A stretch of DNA of 59,185 bases, taken from contig JAWSUT010000022.1 in NCBI GenBank assembly GCA_033549345.1, positions 1 through 59,185 of the forward strand, written 5' to 3'. The stretch is from JAWSUT01 sp033549345 (GTDB lineage Bacteria > Bacillota > Dethiobacteria > Dethiobacterales > Dethiobacteraceae). The position numbers and the translations under genes are program-made. Numbering within the stretch: the first letter of the stretch is position 1; each line of letters begins with the position of its first letter. This document shows positions 51,454 to 59,185 of this stretch, piece by piece. The notes beneath the pieces were generated by a model. It saw only the letters and a program-made list of their open reading frames with translations. It made no database searches and was not told the DNA's origin.

Positions 51454-51488
51454 CAAGCGGGCCGGCTCGTATTGAGCCGGCCCGCTTG
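51454..51488. terminator. Perfect 15-base-pair hairpin between convergent genes
   Basis: CAAGCGGGCCGGCTC-GTATT-GAGCCGGCCCGCTTG. The stem is very strong but neither side has a T-run. It separates the DUF4363 gene from the convergent DUF1657 gene. Confidence 0.7.
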
Positions 51489-51499
51489 GCCTTAAATAA

Positions 51500-51697
51500 T
51501 TAATACTGGGGTTCCTCCTGCCTTATCTGTTCCATTCTTTTCTCCAAGCCCTCAATCACTGCCTGCAGCTGCCCCGCAGCATCCGCATACATTTGTTTTA
51601 CTGCTTCATCTTTGGTCTGCTGCGCAAAGGTTTCAAAACTTGCCTGGGCTCCTTTGGCGGTTGCTATGGCTTGCTGAATCTGTGTGGCGACAGTCAC
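51500..51697 (-). CDS. DUF1657 protein
   Basis: A 65-residue helical protein (QQAIATAKGAQASFETFAQ; AVKQMYADAAGQLQAVIEGL) matching DUF1657, small cytosolic proteins found in spore formers and often encoded near spoVA or DUF421 genes. Function is unknown. ATG follows AAGGATGG. It ends at the strong hairpin. Confidence 0.85.
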   Translation of the reverse strand: MTVATQIQQAIATAKGAQASFETFAQQTKDEAVKQMYADAAGQLQAVIEGLEKRMEQIRQEEPQY

Positions 51698-51777
51698 TTT
51701 TTTCCATCCTTCTTTGCTTAATCAGCACCTCAGCTTAATTTTCCCCTGAAGAAGCAGATTTTATCAGATAAGATGCA

Positions 51778-52656
51778 TTAATCAGCAGTACCCACCCAGC
51801 TTACTGTGTAAAAGAGGTTTTCTCTTTCGTCCGTATCCGCCGGCAGGTTCTCTGTCAGCCATTTCCCTTTAATCCCAAACTCCTGTAATACCATTTCAAA
51901 ATGGCACATGGCAATGCCCATATCTATCTTTTGAATATTAAAACCCAATGCGCTTGCATATCGTTTATTTAATTTTAGATAGAAATGATACGCTCTCCCC
52001 TGCTTCACGATTCGCCATGGCTGTTTATTCGAGGCAGAAGGCGCCAGCCGCACAGCTTCCAGAGCTTCCCTGTATTCCTTTGAAACCTGCTTCTCTTCCA
52101 GAGGACTTGTGAAACTCTCATTAAAGAATAACTCCCGCCACGGTTTTCTTTTGTTGGAACCTGCGGCAAAGCGCATGAAAGACTCTATTGCAGTTTTTTT
52201 GTCTCCGGGATATCCAACAGGCGTAACTGCAGGTAAGATTTCATCTTCCTGCAAATCAACAAGTTTTGCAAACTGGCTTCTCTTAAACATTCCACCCAAC
52301 CAACAGGTACCAAGACCAAGGGATGCTGCATATAAAATCAGTTTCTCCAGAACATACCCCACTTGTTCAAGACCCCCGTCCACGTTTTTACCTACCGCCG
52401 CAATGTAGTGCTGAGCTCCTTTAATGATTCCGTACGTACCAATTTTACCACCTGTTTTCTCTACTGCTTCAATACCATCTATGAATTCCAACCGCACCTG
52501 CGGGCCAAAAGGACCTTTAATACCCGCGGCATATTGTAACAACAGGTCCCCTACTTCATCCGGCAGCTTTTCCGGACGATACGTCCTTACCGAATATCTG
52601 CTTTTAATGACTTCCGCCAAAGGCCGGTTAAAGTGCCAATCATGCTTTTCTGTCAT
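51778..52656 (-). CDS. Nitroreductase-family protein
   Basis: A 292-residue flavin enzyme with a duplicated nitroreductase layout like the TM1586 group. Motifs are SRYSVRTYRPEKLP near residue 20, LGTCWLGGMFKRSQFA near 115, and APSASNKQPWRIV near 205. FMN is expected; no substrate is evident. The neighbouring gene for an iron-sulfur aldo/keto reductase ends 32 bases upstream, so the two are likely one redox operon. ATG after AAGGGA. Confidence 0.87.
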   Translation of the reverse strand: MTEKHDWHFNRPLAEVIKSRYSVRTYRPEKLPDEVGDLLLQYAAGIKGPFGPQVRLEFIDGIEAVEKTGGKIGTYGIIKGAQHYIAAVGKNVDGGLEQVGYVLEKLILYAASLGLGTCWLGGMFKRSQFAKLVDLQEDEILPAVTPVGYPGDKKTAIESFMRFAAGSNKRKPWRELFFNESFTSPLEEKQVSKEYREALEAVRLAPSASNKQPWRIVKQGRAYHFYLKLNKRYASALGFNIQKIDMGIAMCHFEMVLQEFGIKGKWLTENLPADTDERENLFYTVSWVGTAD

Positions 52657-52688
52657 AACAACGATTCCCTTCTCGTTAATTATTTCCC

Positions 52689-53891
52689 TTATTTCTTAAA
52701 CCGTTTTCGAATTGCGTAGTATCCGCGTATCGAGTAAACAACAGGTTTGAAATAGAACCTCTCCAGGTCCCTGGATACTTCTTTTAGGTGCTGCCGTATG
52801 GGTAATCTCTGTGGACAATGTTTTTCACATTTCCCGCAATCCCGGCACAGAGAAGCATAGGAAGGTGTGCCTCCGTCCATGCCGGCAAGCATACCGAGGT
52901 AGGAAAACTGGGGTGATATATGTTCATAGATATGTTTATCATTGTAATAACTGAAACACATCGGAATGTTAACCCCTTCGGGGCAGGGCATACAGTATCC
53001 GCATCCGGAACATACGACTTTCAGTTTGTGCTGAAGCAGCTCTTTGGCATCATTGACGGAGCGCAGTTCGTCCGGAGAAAGAGACTGCGGGTATGCACTC
53101 TTGGCAACCCGAATGTTTTCTTCAATTTGGCACTCTTCATTCATTCCTGAGAGAACAACGGAAACTTCGGGATGGTTCCATATCCAGCGCAGCGCCCATT
53201 CAGCAGGCGTTCTCTGCACTTCCGCCTGTTCAAATACAGCCTGTACCACAGGAGGCATCGCCCGGGCAAGAAGCCCGCCCCGCAGAGGTTCCATGACTGC
53301 AACACCGAGACCTTTAGCAGCAGCATACCTCAGCCCCTCTTTTCCTGCCTGGGCATACTCGTCCATATAGTTATACTGAATCATGCAGGAATCCCACGGA
53401 TAGTCGTCGATAATTTCTTTGAATTGAAGTGTGTCTCCATGATAGGAAAATCCAATCCGATTAATCTTACCGGCCTGTTTCGCCCTGTGAAGAAACTCCT
53501 CAATACCCAATTGTTTTAGCCTCCGCCAGCCATCCATACCGCTCATGGCATGAAGCAGATAGTAGTCGATATGCGTAGTCTGCAATCTTTTTAACTGGGT
53601 ATCAAGCATGGCATCCATGTCCTGCCTGGAGTGAATCATAATCGGCGGCATTTTTGTAGCAATCATTACTTTATCCCGGTATCCTTTGGCCAGGATGTTT
53701 CCCAGCGCGGACTCACTGCCTGGATATATATAGGCTGTATCAAAATAATTCACTCCCTGTTCAATAGCAGAAATAACCTGCTTTTCCGCCCGCTCCTCAT
53801 AAATTCTGCCGGCTTTTCTCGGAAAACGCATGCAGCCATAACCCAATATGGAAACTTTATCTTTGGTCTTGCCCATTTCGCGGTATAACAT
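52689..53891 (-). CDS. Aldo/keto reductase with C-terminal 4Fe-4S domain
   Basis: A 400-residue protein of the COG1453 type. A TIM-barrel aldo/keto reductase domain (YGCMRFPRKAGRIYEERAE; NYFDTAYIYPGSE with the catalytic Tyr) is followed from about residue 290 by an iron-sulfur domain: CSGCGYCMPC and CRDCGKCEKHCPQRLPI. Electrons may come from ferredoxin rather than NADPH. Operon with the nitroreductase gene. ATG start with a distant AAGGGG. Confidence 0.9.
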   Translation of the reverse strand: MLYREMGKTKDKVSILGYGCMRFPRKAGRIYEERAEKQVISAIEQGVNYFDTAYIYPGSESALGNILAKGYRDKVMIATKMPPIMIHSRQDMDAMLDTQLKRLQTTHIDYYLLHAMSGMDGWRRLKQLGIEEFLHRAKQAGKINRIGFSYHGDTLQFKEIIDDYPWDSCMIQYNYMDEYAQAGKEGLRYAAAKGLGVAVMEPLRGGLLARAMPPVVQAVFEQAEVQRTPAEWALRWIWNHPEVSVVLSGMNEECQIEENIRVAKSAYPQSLSPDELRSVNDAKELLQHKLKVVCSGCGYCMPCPEGVNIPMCFSYYNDKHIYEHISPQFSYLGMLAGMDGGTPSYASLCRDCGKCEKHCPQRLPIRQHLKEVSRDLERFYFKPVVYSIRGYYAIRKRFKK

Positions 53892-54100
53892 CGCTGTTTA
53901 TTCCCCTTTGATATCTGAACGTTTTGTACAGTCCGGCAGGAGTGTGTACTCCAATTGAAGAATTGTGGATTTTGTACCTTACATATTTGGCTCCTTTATC
54001 TTGGCGGTTAGAGTAAAGGCACTCATACTCTACTATAAAGGATTTTTTCTGATATTTCAGTACTGAATCTAAAAATATATCTTTAAAGAAGGTTAAGAAA

Positions 54101-56317
54101 ATGAGTAAAGGATTCGCCTGGGTAAAGAGGCGGCTTGCAGAAACATCAATACATGATACAAGTTTTTGGCGGGTAGTGACTGCAGGTTCATGGTTAGCGG
54201 CAGGTGCTGCTGTAATTATCGCAGGGCTGGGAAATCCGACCGGCCTTGGCTTCATCTTTGATCTTTTCATCTATTCTGCATTGCATGTTATTGCCTTTTT
54301 CTTATTCACAAGGGTTGCCGCCTTCTTACAAACATTAATAAACTTGCCCATTCCCCGTTTATTTGCGAGCAGTTTGTTGTATACAGGTTGTACTGTCTAT
54401 TTAATCTTATATCATGCCAAACTAAATATCCTGTTCTCTGTTATGATAGCCATTGTATATTCGTTGGCGGGAGCTGTATTGGGAATACTTTTCAATTTCC
54501 TTACCAGTAATAAGATTACGTTACAACGAAAATTAGTTTTAGGCATACTGCCGGCGGCATTTTGCCTATTCCTTCTCTTTTCGAGTTCCACAGCTAACAT
54601 CATTCAACCGACTTTTTCCGGGGATGTGGACGGGTTTGTTCCTCTGCAGGTGGAAAACCCCGCTGAACCTGGCTCGTATGCGTATCGCTATTTTACGTAT
54701 GGAAGCGGCCGGGACAAACATCGTAAAGAGTTTGGTTCAGGCGCAAAGCTGCTCTCCTCTTCAGTGGATGCTTCCGCTTATATTGATGAGTGGTCCTGGG
54801 TGCGAAAAATTTTCTGGGGGTTTACTGAAAAAAATCTGCCGCTAAACGGTCGTGTGTGGATGCCTGAAGGTAAGGGGCCTTTTCCGCTTGTTCTCATGGT
54901 CCATGGCAACCATAGGATGGAATATTTCTCGGATAACGGGTATGGTTACCTGGGAGAGCTGCTGGCCAGCCGCGGCTTTATTGCCATTTCCATAGATCAG
55001 AACTTTTTGAACTACTCAAGCTGGTCAGGCATTCCAGAGCACGATATGACACTGCGGGCCTGGGTGCTGATTCATCACCTCTTACAGATTCAAACGTTTC
55101 AGAATATGCCTGATTCGCCCTTTTATCAGCAGGTTGATCTGCAAAGAATTGCTTTGATTGGCCACTCACGGGGAGGGCAGGCTGCAGCCATGGCAGCAGA
55201 CTATACTAAATGGTTTGCACAAGACTCATCTGTGGCCGGCATGGCAGGGATTGATATTCAGGCGGTCATTGGTATAGCGCCCACCGACAAAAGAGTTGAT
55301 GGTAAAACAGCTGTTTTGCACAATATGTATTATCTGGTTTTACATGGAGCTCAGGATGGGGATGTTACCTCTTTTAAGGGTGACCGCCAGTACGCGCGTT
55401 CGTCTTATGCCAACGGTTCCGAACGTTTTAAAGCTTCCCTTTATATTGGCGAAGCCAATCACAGCCAGTTCAACACCGATTGGGGCAAAACGGACAGCCT
55501 GCCTCCACGGGGCCTGTTTCTCAATCGAAGTAACACAATGGATGCTTCCTCACAAAGAGAAATTGCCAAAGTGTATATATCTGCTTTTTTGCAAACCGCA
55601 TTGCGCGGAAATGAACAATATATCCAATTATTTCGGGATTACAGGTATGGCAGAGACTGGCTTCCCCATGCCCAATATTTCAGCAGATTTGAAAACGGGC
55701 AATTTATTCAACTGACCGAATTTAAACGGAACAGCGATAAAACAACATTCGCCAAGGACGTTTCCGTAGAAGCTGACGGGTTTACCTTATGGACGGTAGA
55801 AGAAGCCAAGGACCGCAGGGGATATAAAAAAGGAATTCACGGCGTTGTGCTTGCCTGGGATGAAGCCGGCTCGTACTCAATGGTTGTATCCGATTCGTTT
55901 CGTGACGATACCCTCACAAACCGGCCGGAAAGTCTTATCGTCTCCATGGCTAATCTGGAAAAGGATTTGCCGGGCAGCAGGAACGAACCGGCACCGATAC
56001 CAAAGATAGAAGTGGAGGTCGAAACAGGGGGAACGGTTTCCGTTAGAATGCCACTGGACCGGTTTATGCCGTTGTCGCCGCAAATCTATACGAAATATAC
56101 GAGAATCCCCTGGTTTGATGACATCATGAGAAACGGCAAGTACAGCGAATCTGCTGAACCTGTATTTCAAACGTATGAATTACCATTACATTCTTTTAAA
56201 CAACTCAATGCTGACTTTCAGCCAGAGGACATCACTAAAATCACTTTATATTTCTCCGGTGGTCCCGGGAAAGTTATGATTGATGATATTGGACTTATGA
56301 CATATCCCGCTCCATAG
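54101..56317 (+). CDS. Membrane-anchored alpha/beta hydrolase of unknown function
   Basis: A 738-residue protein. The first about 165 residues hold five hydrophobic segments (around 28-43, 49-70, 88-104, 108-133, 144-161). After a linker, an alpha/beta hydrolase domain follows, with FPLVLMVHGNHRMEYFSDNG and the nucleophile elbow GHSRGG (Ser356); Asp in HGAQDGD and His in EANHSQFN could complete the triad. The last about 200 residues look beta-rich and end with a carbohydrate-binding-like VMIDDIGLMTYP. The large size and composite layout are not those of common lipases. Orientation suggests the enzyme faces outside. ATG follows GAAGG. Confidence 0.8.
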   Translation: MSKGFAWVKRRLAETSIHDTSFWRVVTAGSWLAAGAAVIIAGLGNPTGLGFIFDLFIYSALHVIAFFLFTRVAAFLQTLINLPIPRLFASSLLYTGCTVYLILYHAKLNILFSVMIAIVYSLAGAVLGILFNFLTSNKITLQRKLVLGILPAAFCLFLLFSSSTANIIQPTFSGDVDGFVPLQVENPAEPGSYAYRYFTYGSGRDKHRKEFGSGAKLLSSSVDASAYIDEWSWVRKIFWGFTEKNLPLNGRVWMPEGKGPFPLVLMVHGNHRMEYFSDNGYGYLGELLASRGFIAISIDQNFLNYSSWSGIPEHDMTLRAWVLIHHLLQIQTFQNMPDSPFYQQVDLQRIALIGHSRGGQAAAMAADYTKWFAQDSSVAGMAGIDIQAVIGIAPTDKRVDGKTAVLHNMYYLVLHGAQDGDVTSFKGDRQYARSSYANGSERFKASLYIGEANHSQFNTDWGKTDSLPPRGLFLNRSNTMDASSQREIAKVYISAFLQTALRGNEQYIQLFRDYRYGRDWLPHAQYFSRFENGQFIQLTEFKRNSDKTTFAKDVSVEADGFTLWTVEEAKDRRGYKKGIHGVVLAWDEAGSYSMVVSDSFRDDTLTNRPESLIVSMANLEKDLPGSRNEPAPIPKIEVEVETGGTVSVRMPLDRFMPLSPQIYTKYTRIPWFDDIMRNGKYSESAEPVFQTYELPLHSFKQLNADFQPEDITKITLYFSGGPGKVMIDDIGLMTYPAP

Positions 56318-56325
56318 AGAACCTT

Positions 56326-57678
56326 TTATACTTTTTCCTTTCTCTTGCGATTTTGCCTTTTGGGGTTTTTGCTCTTTTGCAGATAGTCTTTGCTTCCCCT
56401 ATCGCTATTTTGCTTACCCGGGCTTCTTCTTTGGTCTTTTGCCGGCTTTTTGCCCTGGCTGTCCGTTTGCTTATTACGCTGCCTGTATGAACCAGTTCGC
56501 TGCTCTTTGACTTTACTCTCTTGTTCTTGCGGAGTGCTTATCTTTGTTTTTGCGTATTTCTTTGCAGCAATTGTTTCTGTTATGGGAATAGACATGCCAA
56601 TTCCTTTTTCGATTAACTGCAAAATTGACCGGTCACCCGGTGTTGCCAGGGTAATGGCCAGTCCCTTTTCACCGGCTCGCCCCGTTCTGCCGATACGATG
56701 GATATAACTTTCTACGTCCTGGGGGATATCATAATTAAACACATGGGTAATACCTTCCACATCCAAACCTCTTGCCGCCACGTCGGTTGCCACAAGTATT
56801 TGCAGTTTTGCTTCCCGAAACCGCTTCATCACCTGCTCCCGTTTGGCCTGGGACAAGTCGCCATGCAGTTCATCAGATAAATACCCATGCTCAAGCAAGC
56901 TCTTATTAAGTTTAGCCGTTCTCCTTTTTGTCCGGCAAAATACCAGGGCGAGGTATGGCCTGTAATTGTCAATCAGTTTAAATAATGTATCCTGCTTGGC
57001 CCGGTCAGTTGTAGCCACAATCATTTGCCGAATCTCATTTAATGTAATTCTTTTACTTTCGGTCTGAATATCTACCGGGTCCTTCATATAGCGTCTTGCC
57101 AGCTTACGTATACTTGCCGGTATGGTGGCAGAGAAGAGCATGGTTTGGCGTTTGGGCGATGTCTGTTTAATGATTTGCTCAACATCCGGTAAAAAGCCCA
57201 TATGCAGCATTTGGTCGGCCTCGTCAAGGACCAGCATGTTCAAATCGGCAAGGTGTATGGTTCCCCGTCGGATGTGGTCAAGAATTCGCCCGGGTGTCCC
57301 AACCACGATATGAATGGAACCCTTTAATTTTTTGACTTGCCGGTCCACATCCTGTCCGCCGTAGGTAGCAAGGACGTTCGCATTGACTTTATGCGCTAAT
57401 TTATTTAACTCAGTCGTGATCTGCAGGGCCAGCTCCCTTGTGGGAGTAACAATTAAGGCCTGAACGTAGGATTTCTTTCCGTCTACTCTTTCCAGCATTG
57501 GCAATATAAAGGCAAAGGTCTTCCCTGTGCCTGTCTGCGCCTGAGCCACAATATCCTTTCCCGAGAGAATCACAGGAATTGCCTGCAATTGCACGGGGGT
57601 TGGAATCCTGGCTCCCAGGTCTTTTAAAATGTCGTTTAGTTCAGATCTAATTCCCAATGAAACAAAATCAGTTGGCAC
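56326..57678 (-). CDS. DEAD-box ATP-dependent RNA helicase
   Basis: A 450-residue DEAD-box helicase with all motifs: Q motif (PTPVQLQAIP), AQTGTGKT, PTRELALQ, TPGRI, DEAD, SAT, and IHRIGRTGRAG. The last about 75 residues form a Lys/Arg/Gln-rich tail (KKPAKDQRRSPGKQNSDRGS and so on) for RNA binding, as in CshA/RhlE-type cold-shock helicases. GTG start after GAGGT. A structured leader precedes it. It is convergent with the membrane hydrolase gene, nine bases apart, without a clear terminator. Confidence 0.94.
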   Translation of the reverse strand: MPTDFVSLGIRSELNDILKDLGARIPTPVQLQAIPVILSGKDIVAQAQTGTGKTFAFILPMLERVDGKKSYVQALIVTPTRELALQITTELNKLAHKVNANVLATYGGQDVDRQVKKLKGSIHIVVGTPGRILDHIRRGTIHLADLNMLVLDEADQMLHMGFLPDVEQIIKQTSPKRQTMLFSATIPASIRKLARRYMKDPVDIQTESKRITLNEIRQMIVATTDRAKQDTLFKLIDNYRPYLALVFCRTKRRTAKLNKSLLEHGYLSDELHGDLSQAKREQVMKRFREAKLQILVATDVAARGLDVEGITHVFNYDIPQDVESYIHRIGRTGRAGEKGLAITLATPGDRSILQLIEKGIGMSIPITETIAAKKYAKTKISTPQEQESKVKEQRTGSYRQRNKQTDSQGKKPAKDQRRSPGKQNSDRGSKDYLQKSKNPKRQNRKRKEKV

Positions 57679-57705
57679 CTTTTAGCGACCTCTTTCTTTT
57701 TTTTT

Positions 57706-57753
57706 AGAGCTATTCGTTAGTATGCCGGTTTAATCCGGCTACTATAAAGCTCT
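57706..57753 (-). promoter_or_regulatory. Structured 5' leader hairpin of the helicase gene
   Basis: On the minus strand AGAGCT...AGCTCT closes an inner stem AGTA-GCCGG/CCGGC-ATACT with an ATTAAA loop, followed by nine A and then the ribosome site. It is 30 bases before the start codon and could fold in mRNA from an upstream promoter. In the reverse direction it would be followed by CTTTTAT, but no plus-strand gene ends there. Confidence 0.45.
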
Positions 57754-57812
57754 TTTATCTCTTTTACACCCGGCTGCCGCGAAATGTCCGGGACAAGACT
57801 TCTGTAAATGTA

Positions 57813-58478
57813 TTATCGGTATAAATACGACTGGATATAGCTTCTTACGGATGCCTTGCCGGAGTAGACACCGAAATGTCCCTCACAAAGGATATCGGCA
57901 TCCAGTCTCAGCAACTGCTGCAGGGATTTACGCCATAAATCACGGTCAGAACCCCAGTCGGCGTGGAATGGCCCGTGTAGATCCTGCGCAAACAGCACGG
58001 TCTCTTCCCCGTCTTTAACCCAGGCACAGATACTGCCTGGTGTATGCCCGGGTGTGTGGATCAGATGAAGTGTCGCAGTGCCAACCGGCAGAACCAGAAC
58101 ATCCTGATCCATGGTTAGATCAACCGGACAGGGAGTGCAACTCATTCGATACAAATTAGCACCGGTACGACGCGGGTCTCCGGATTCAATAGCAGGTTTG
58201 TCTGCTGCATGCGCCACCACCTGACAGCCCAAAAACTCTCTGAGAGCTGCTAACCCGCCGATATGATCAATATGTGCGTGTGTCGCCACAATGTATGCCG
58301 CCCTTTTTGCCAGCAGCCCGGATTCGCGCAGATAGCCAAGTATTTTTTCTACAGTGTTGCCGGCACCTGTATCAATCAGTGCAAAGGCGTCTCCTCCGTC
58401 TACAACATAGACCGCACCGTCTTCCGGGGCAGTAAGATCCGAACCGGCTGCCTGACAAACACGATTTGTTATCCTCAT
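57813..58478 (-). CDS. MBL-fold metallo-hydrolase
   Basis: A 221-residue metallo-beta-lactamase-fold protein. The metal motif is THAHIDHIGG (HxHxDH, near residue 64), further ligands are HTPGHTPGS (about 142), D in AQDLHGPF and H in CEGHFGVY near the C terminus. It resembles glyoxalase II-like hydrolases; a substrate cannot be named. ATG eight bases after GGAGG is chosen. It is separated from the helicase by about 130 bases. Confidence 0.9.
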   Translation of the reverse strand: MRITNRVCQAAGSDLTAPEDGAVYVVDGGDAFALIDTGAGNTVEKILGYLRESGLLAKRAAYIVATHAHIDHIGGLAALREFLGCQVVAHAADKPAIESGDPRRTGANLYRMSCTPCPVDLTMDQDVLVLPVGTATLHLIHTPGHTPGSICAWVKDGEETVLFAQDLHGPFHADWGSDRDLWRKSLQQLLRLDADILCEGHFGVYSGKASVRSYIQSYLYR

Positions 58479-58699
58479 GAGCCCTGCCTCCACAAACCAG
58501 AATACATATTAAATTCCATACATCTACGCTAACACCTACCAAATGGCACAAAAAAGCAATTCCCTCCTGGAGTATACTTGCTAACCTTTTTTGTTTGGAC
58601 ACACCCGCTGTTAACTTGACAAATCTTTATTTAAAATTAAAATAAATAAACAAGGGCAATCCTACCAAATACATATAAAAACCGGAAAGAGGTATTTAA

Positions 58700-58765
58700 A
58701 TGAATAAAACCGCACCAACCCGTGAAGAAGCATATGCACTTTTAACAGAATACAATCAAACCTAG
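58700..58765 (+). pseudogene. 5' remnant of an HD-domain hydrolase gene cut by an IS
   Basis: Twenty-one codons from an ATG behind GAAAGAGG encode MNKTAPTREEAYALLTEYNQ, then Thr and a stop. HDIG-domain hydrolases typically start with TREEAL-x-LL-x-EYN before the LIKHAL metal site; here the frame ends where the transposon-like sequence begins. A TTGACA at 58616 lies upstream. The rest of the gene should be beyond the right edge. Confidence 0.55.
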
Positions 58766-59185
58766 ATTCCCGGATTACTGTAACGAGGTTGGATGCGTAA
58801 CTCCCACCTTATTGTAAAGATCCATTTGTCGCTGTGTGACCTCTCCCACGCGCAGTTTGGCGCCGGGCTGGTGGTAACATTCAATGACATCAAATTCGTC
58901 CAGTAATCCTTGCATGGTGTGTTTTTTAAATAAATCGTTGTCCTGCATCTGCTTTTTCAGGTAGGACAGAAAGATTAGGGCGATAAACTGCACAAACAGT
59001 TTGCCGTCAAGGCTGGCATCAGAAGACACCAACAGGCGACGCATGTTTAGCCGCTCTTTTAGATTACCAAACGCCTTTTCTACAAGGTCTTTGTTGCGGT
59101 AGATTTCAAGGGCCGTAATTGGGTCCTTGATTTCATTGCTAATGAGGGCAAAAAATCCGTAATTTTTCTTGGCGTCATCAATGGC
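58763..59185 (-). mobile_element. IS1634-like (IS4 superfamily) insertion sequence, partial
   Basis: From about 58763 to the right edge the sequence belongs to an insertion element whose transposase gene ends on the minus strand 10-15 bases inside the boundary. The end was placed where the HD-hydrolase reading frame loses similarity; terminal inverted repeats and target duplication cannot be verified since the other end is not included. Confidence 0.6.
58775..59185 (-). CDS. IS1634-family transposase, C-terminal part
   Basis: The frame enters from the right edge; 136 codons are visible. The DDE-E region can be read as IYRNKDLVEKAFGNLKERLN (Y-x2-R/K...E), followed by MRRLLVSSDASLDGKLFVQFIALI and a C-terminal tail ending THPTSLQ, all characteristic of IS1634-type IS4-superfamily transposases. 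Integrity of the remainder is unknown. Confidence 0.85.
   Translation of the reverse strand, partial: AIDDAKKNYGFFALISNEIKDPITALEIYRNKDLVEKAFGNLKERLNMRRLLVSSDASLDGKLFVQFIALIFLSYLKKQMQDNDLFKKHTMQGLLDEFDVIECYHQPGAKLRVGEVTQRQMDLYNKVGVTHPTSLQ

Noticed and set aside
53857..54270. 137-codon minus-strand ORF before the aldo/keto reductase
   Set aside because: It spans the divergent promoter region and the start of the plus-strand hydrolase gene, has no ribosome site and no recognisable family.
1..59185. CRISPR arrays, tRNA or rRNA genes
   Set aside because: No regular repeat-spacer series and no tRNA or rRNA signature sequences were seen on either strand.

Overview
The window reads as chromosome of an endospore-forming, mainly anaerobic member of the Clostridia (Bacillota) with roughly 50% G+C. 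The taxonomic pointers are a cdaA-cdaR-glmM-glmS block with a glmS ribozyme, a T-box leader, a CIRCE operator, TTGACA/TATAAT promoters with strong GGAGG ribosome sites, pyruvate:ferredoxin oxidoreductase, a nickel CO dehydrogenase, and spore genes (cwlD, a CotJC-type manganese catalase, a DUF3787 spore surface protein, DUF1657). Genus cannot be fixed from sequence reading alone. No rRNA, tRNA, CRISPR array or prophage was seen. Both edges are insertion sequences: an IS21-type element on the left, and on the right an IS1634-like (IS4 superfamily) transposase that appears to have cut an HD-hydrolase gene.

Layout. 0-0.95 kb: IS21 end, a truncated ORF tail and non-coding sequence. 1-6.2 kb: c-di-AMP synthesis (cdaA, cdaR) and amino-sugar synthesis (glmM, ribozyme, glmS). 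6.3-10.1 kb: an amino-acid:Na+ symporter and a two-gene AmmeMemoRadiSam module with a fused Memo-AMMECR1 protein. 10.2-15 kb: P-type ATPase, cwlD, a split chromate transporter. 14.9-16.4 kb: an isoprenylglyceryl-phosphate synthase overlapping a hexapeptide acyltransferase, whose 3' end and that of the convergent chromate transporter carry matching palindromic repeats. 16.5-20.7 kb: Mn-catalase, DMT exporter, a zinc-ribbon gene with a highly structured leader, then a T-box controlling a small accessory peptide and a sodium:solute symporter. 20.7-28 kb: methyltransferase, LiaF-like protein, glycerate kinase, TrhA, acyltransferase, an SDR remnant, and a PadR-FetA-FetB operon. 28-36 kb: large catalase, MerR regulator with a textbook operator, YgjP peptidase, esterase and an orphan CO dehydrogenase with a CX2C D-cluster motif. 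36-43.6 kb: YgiQ, a COG2509 flavoprotein, an HTH-Uma2 fusion, GlnRS, MetA and the spore surface gene. 43.6-49.2 kb: nifJ and CIRCE-controlled htpG. 49.2-58.5 kb: NYN/OST-HTH protein, DUF421/DUF4363 pair, DUF1657, nitroreductase, ferredoxin-type aldo/keto reductase, a large membrane alpha/beta hydrolase, DEAD-box helicase and an MBL hydrolase.

Most signals worth a second look are RNA- or operator-level: the zinc-ribbon leader, in which an 11-base sequence inside a hairpin loop is perfectly complementary to the Shine-Dalgarno region; the T-box; paired repeats at two convergent stop codons; and the 5' hairpin of the helicase. At pathway level the best candidates are the ether-lipid synthase/acetyltransferase pair, the orphan CO dehydrogenase, and MetA carrying the residue associated with acetyl-CoA use. 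Start codons were often moved inside the longest ORF on the basis of ribosome-binding sites; this is noted where it matters.
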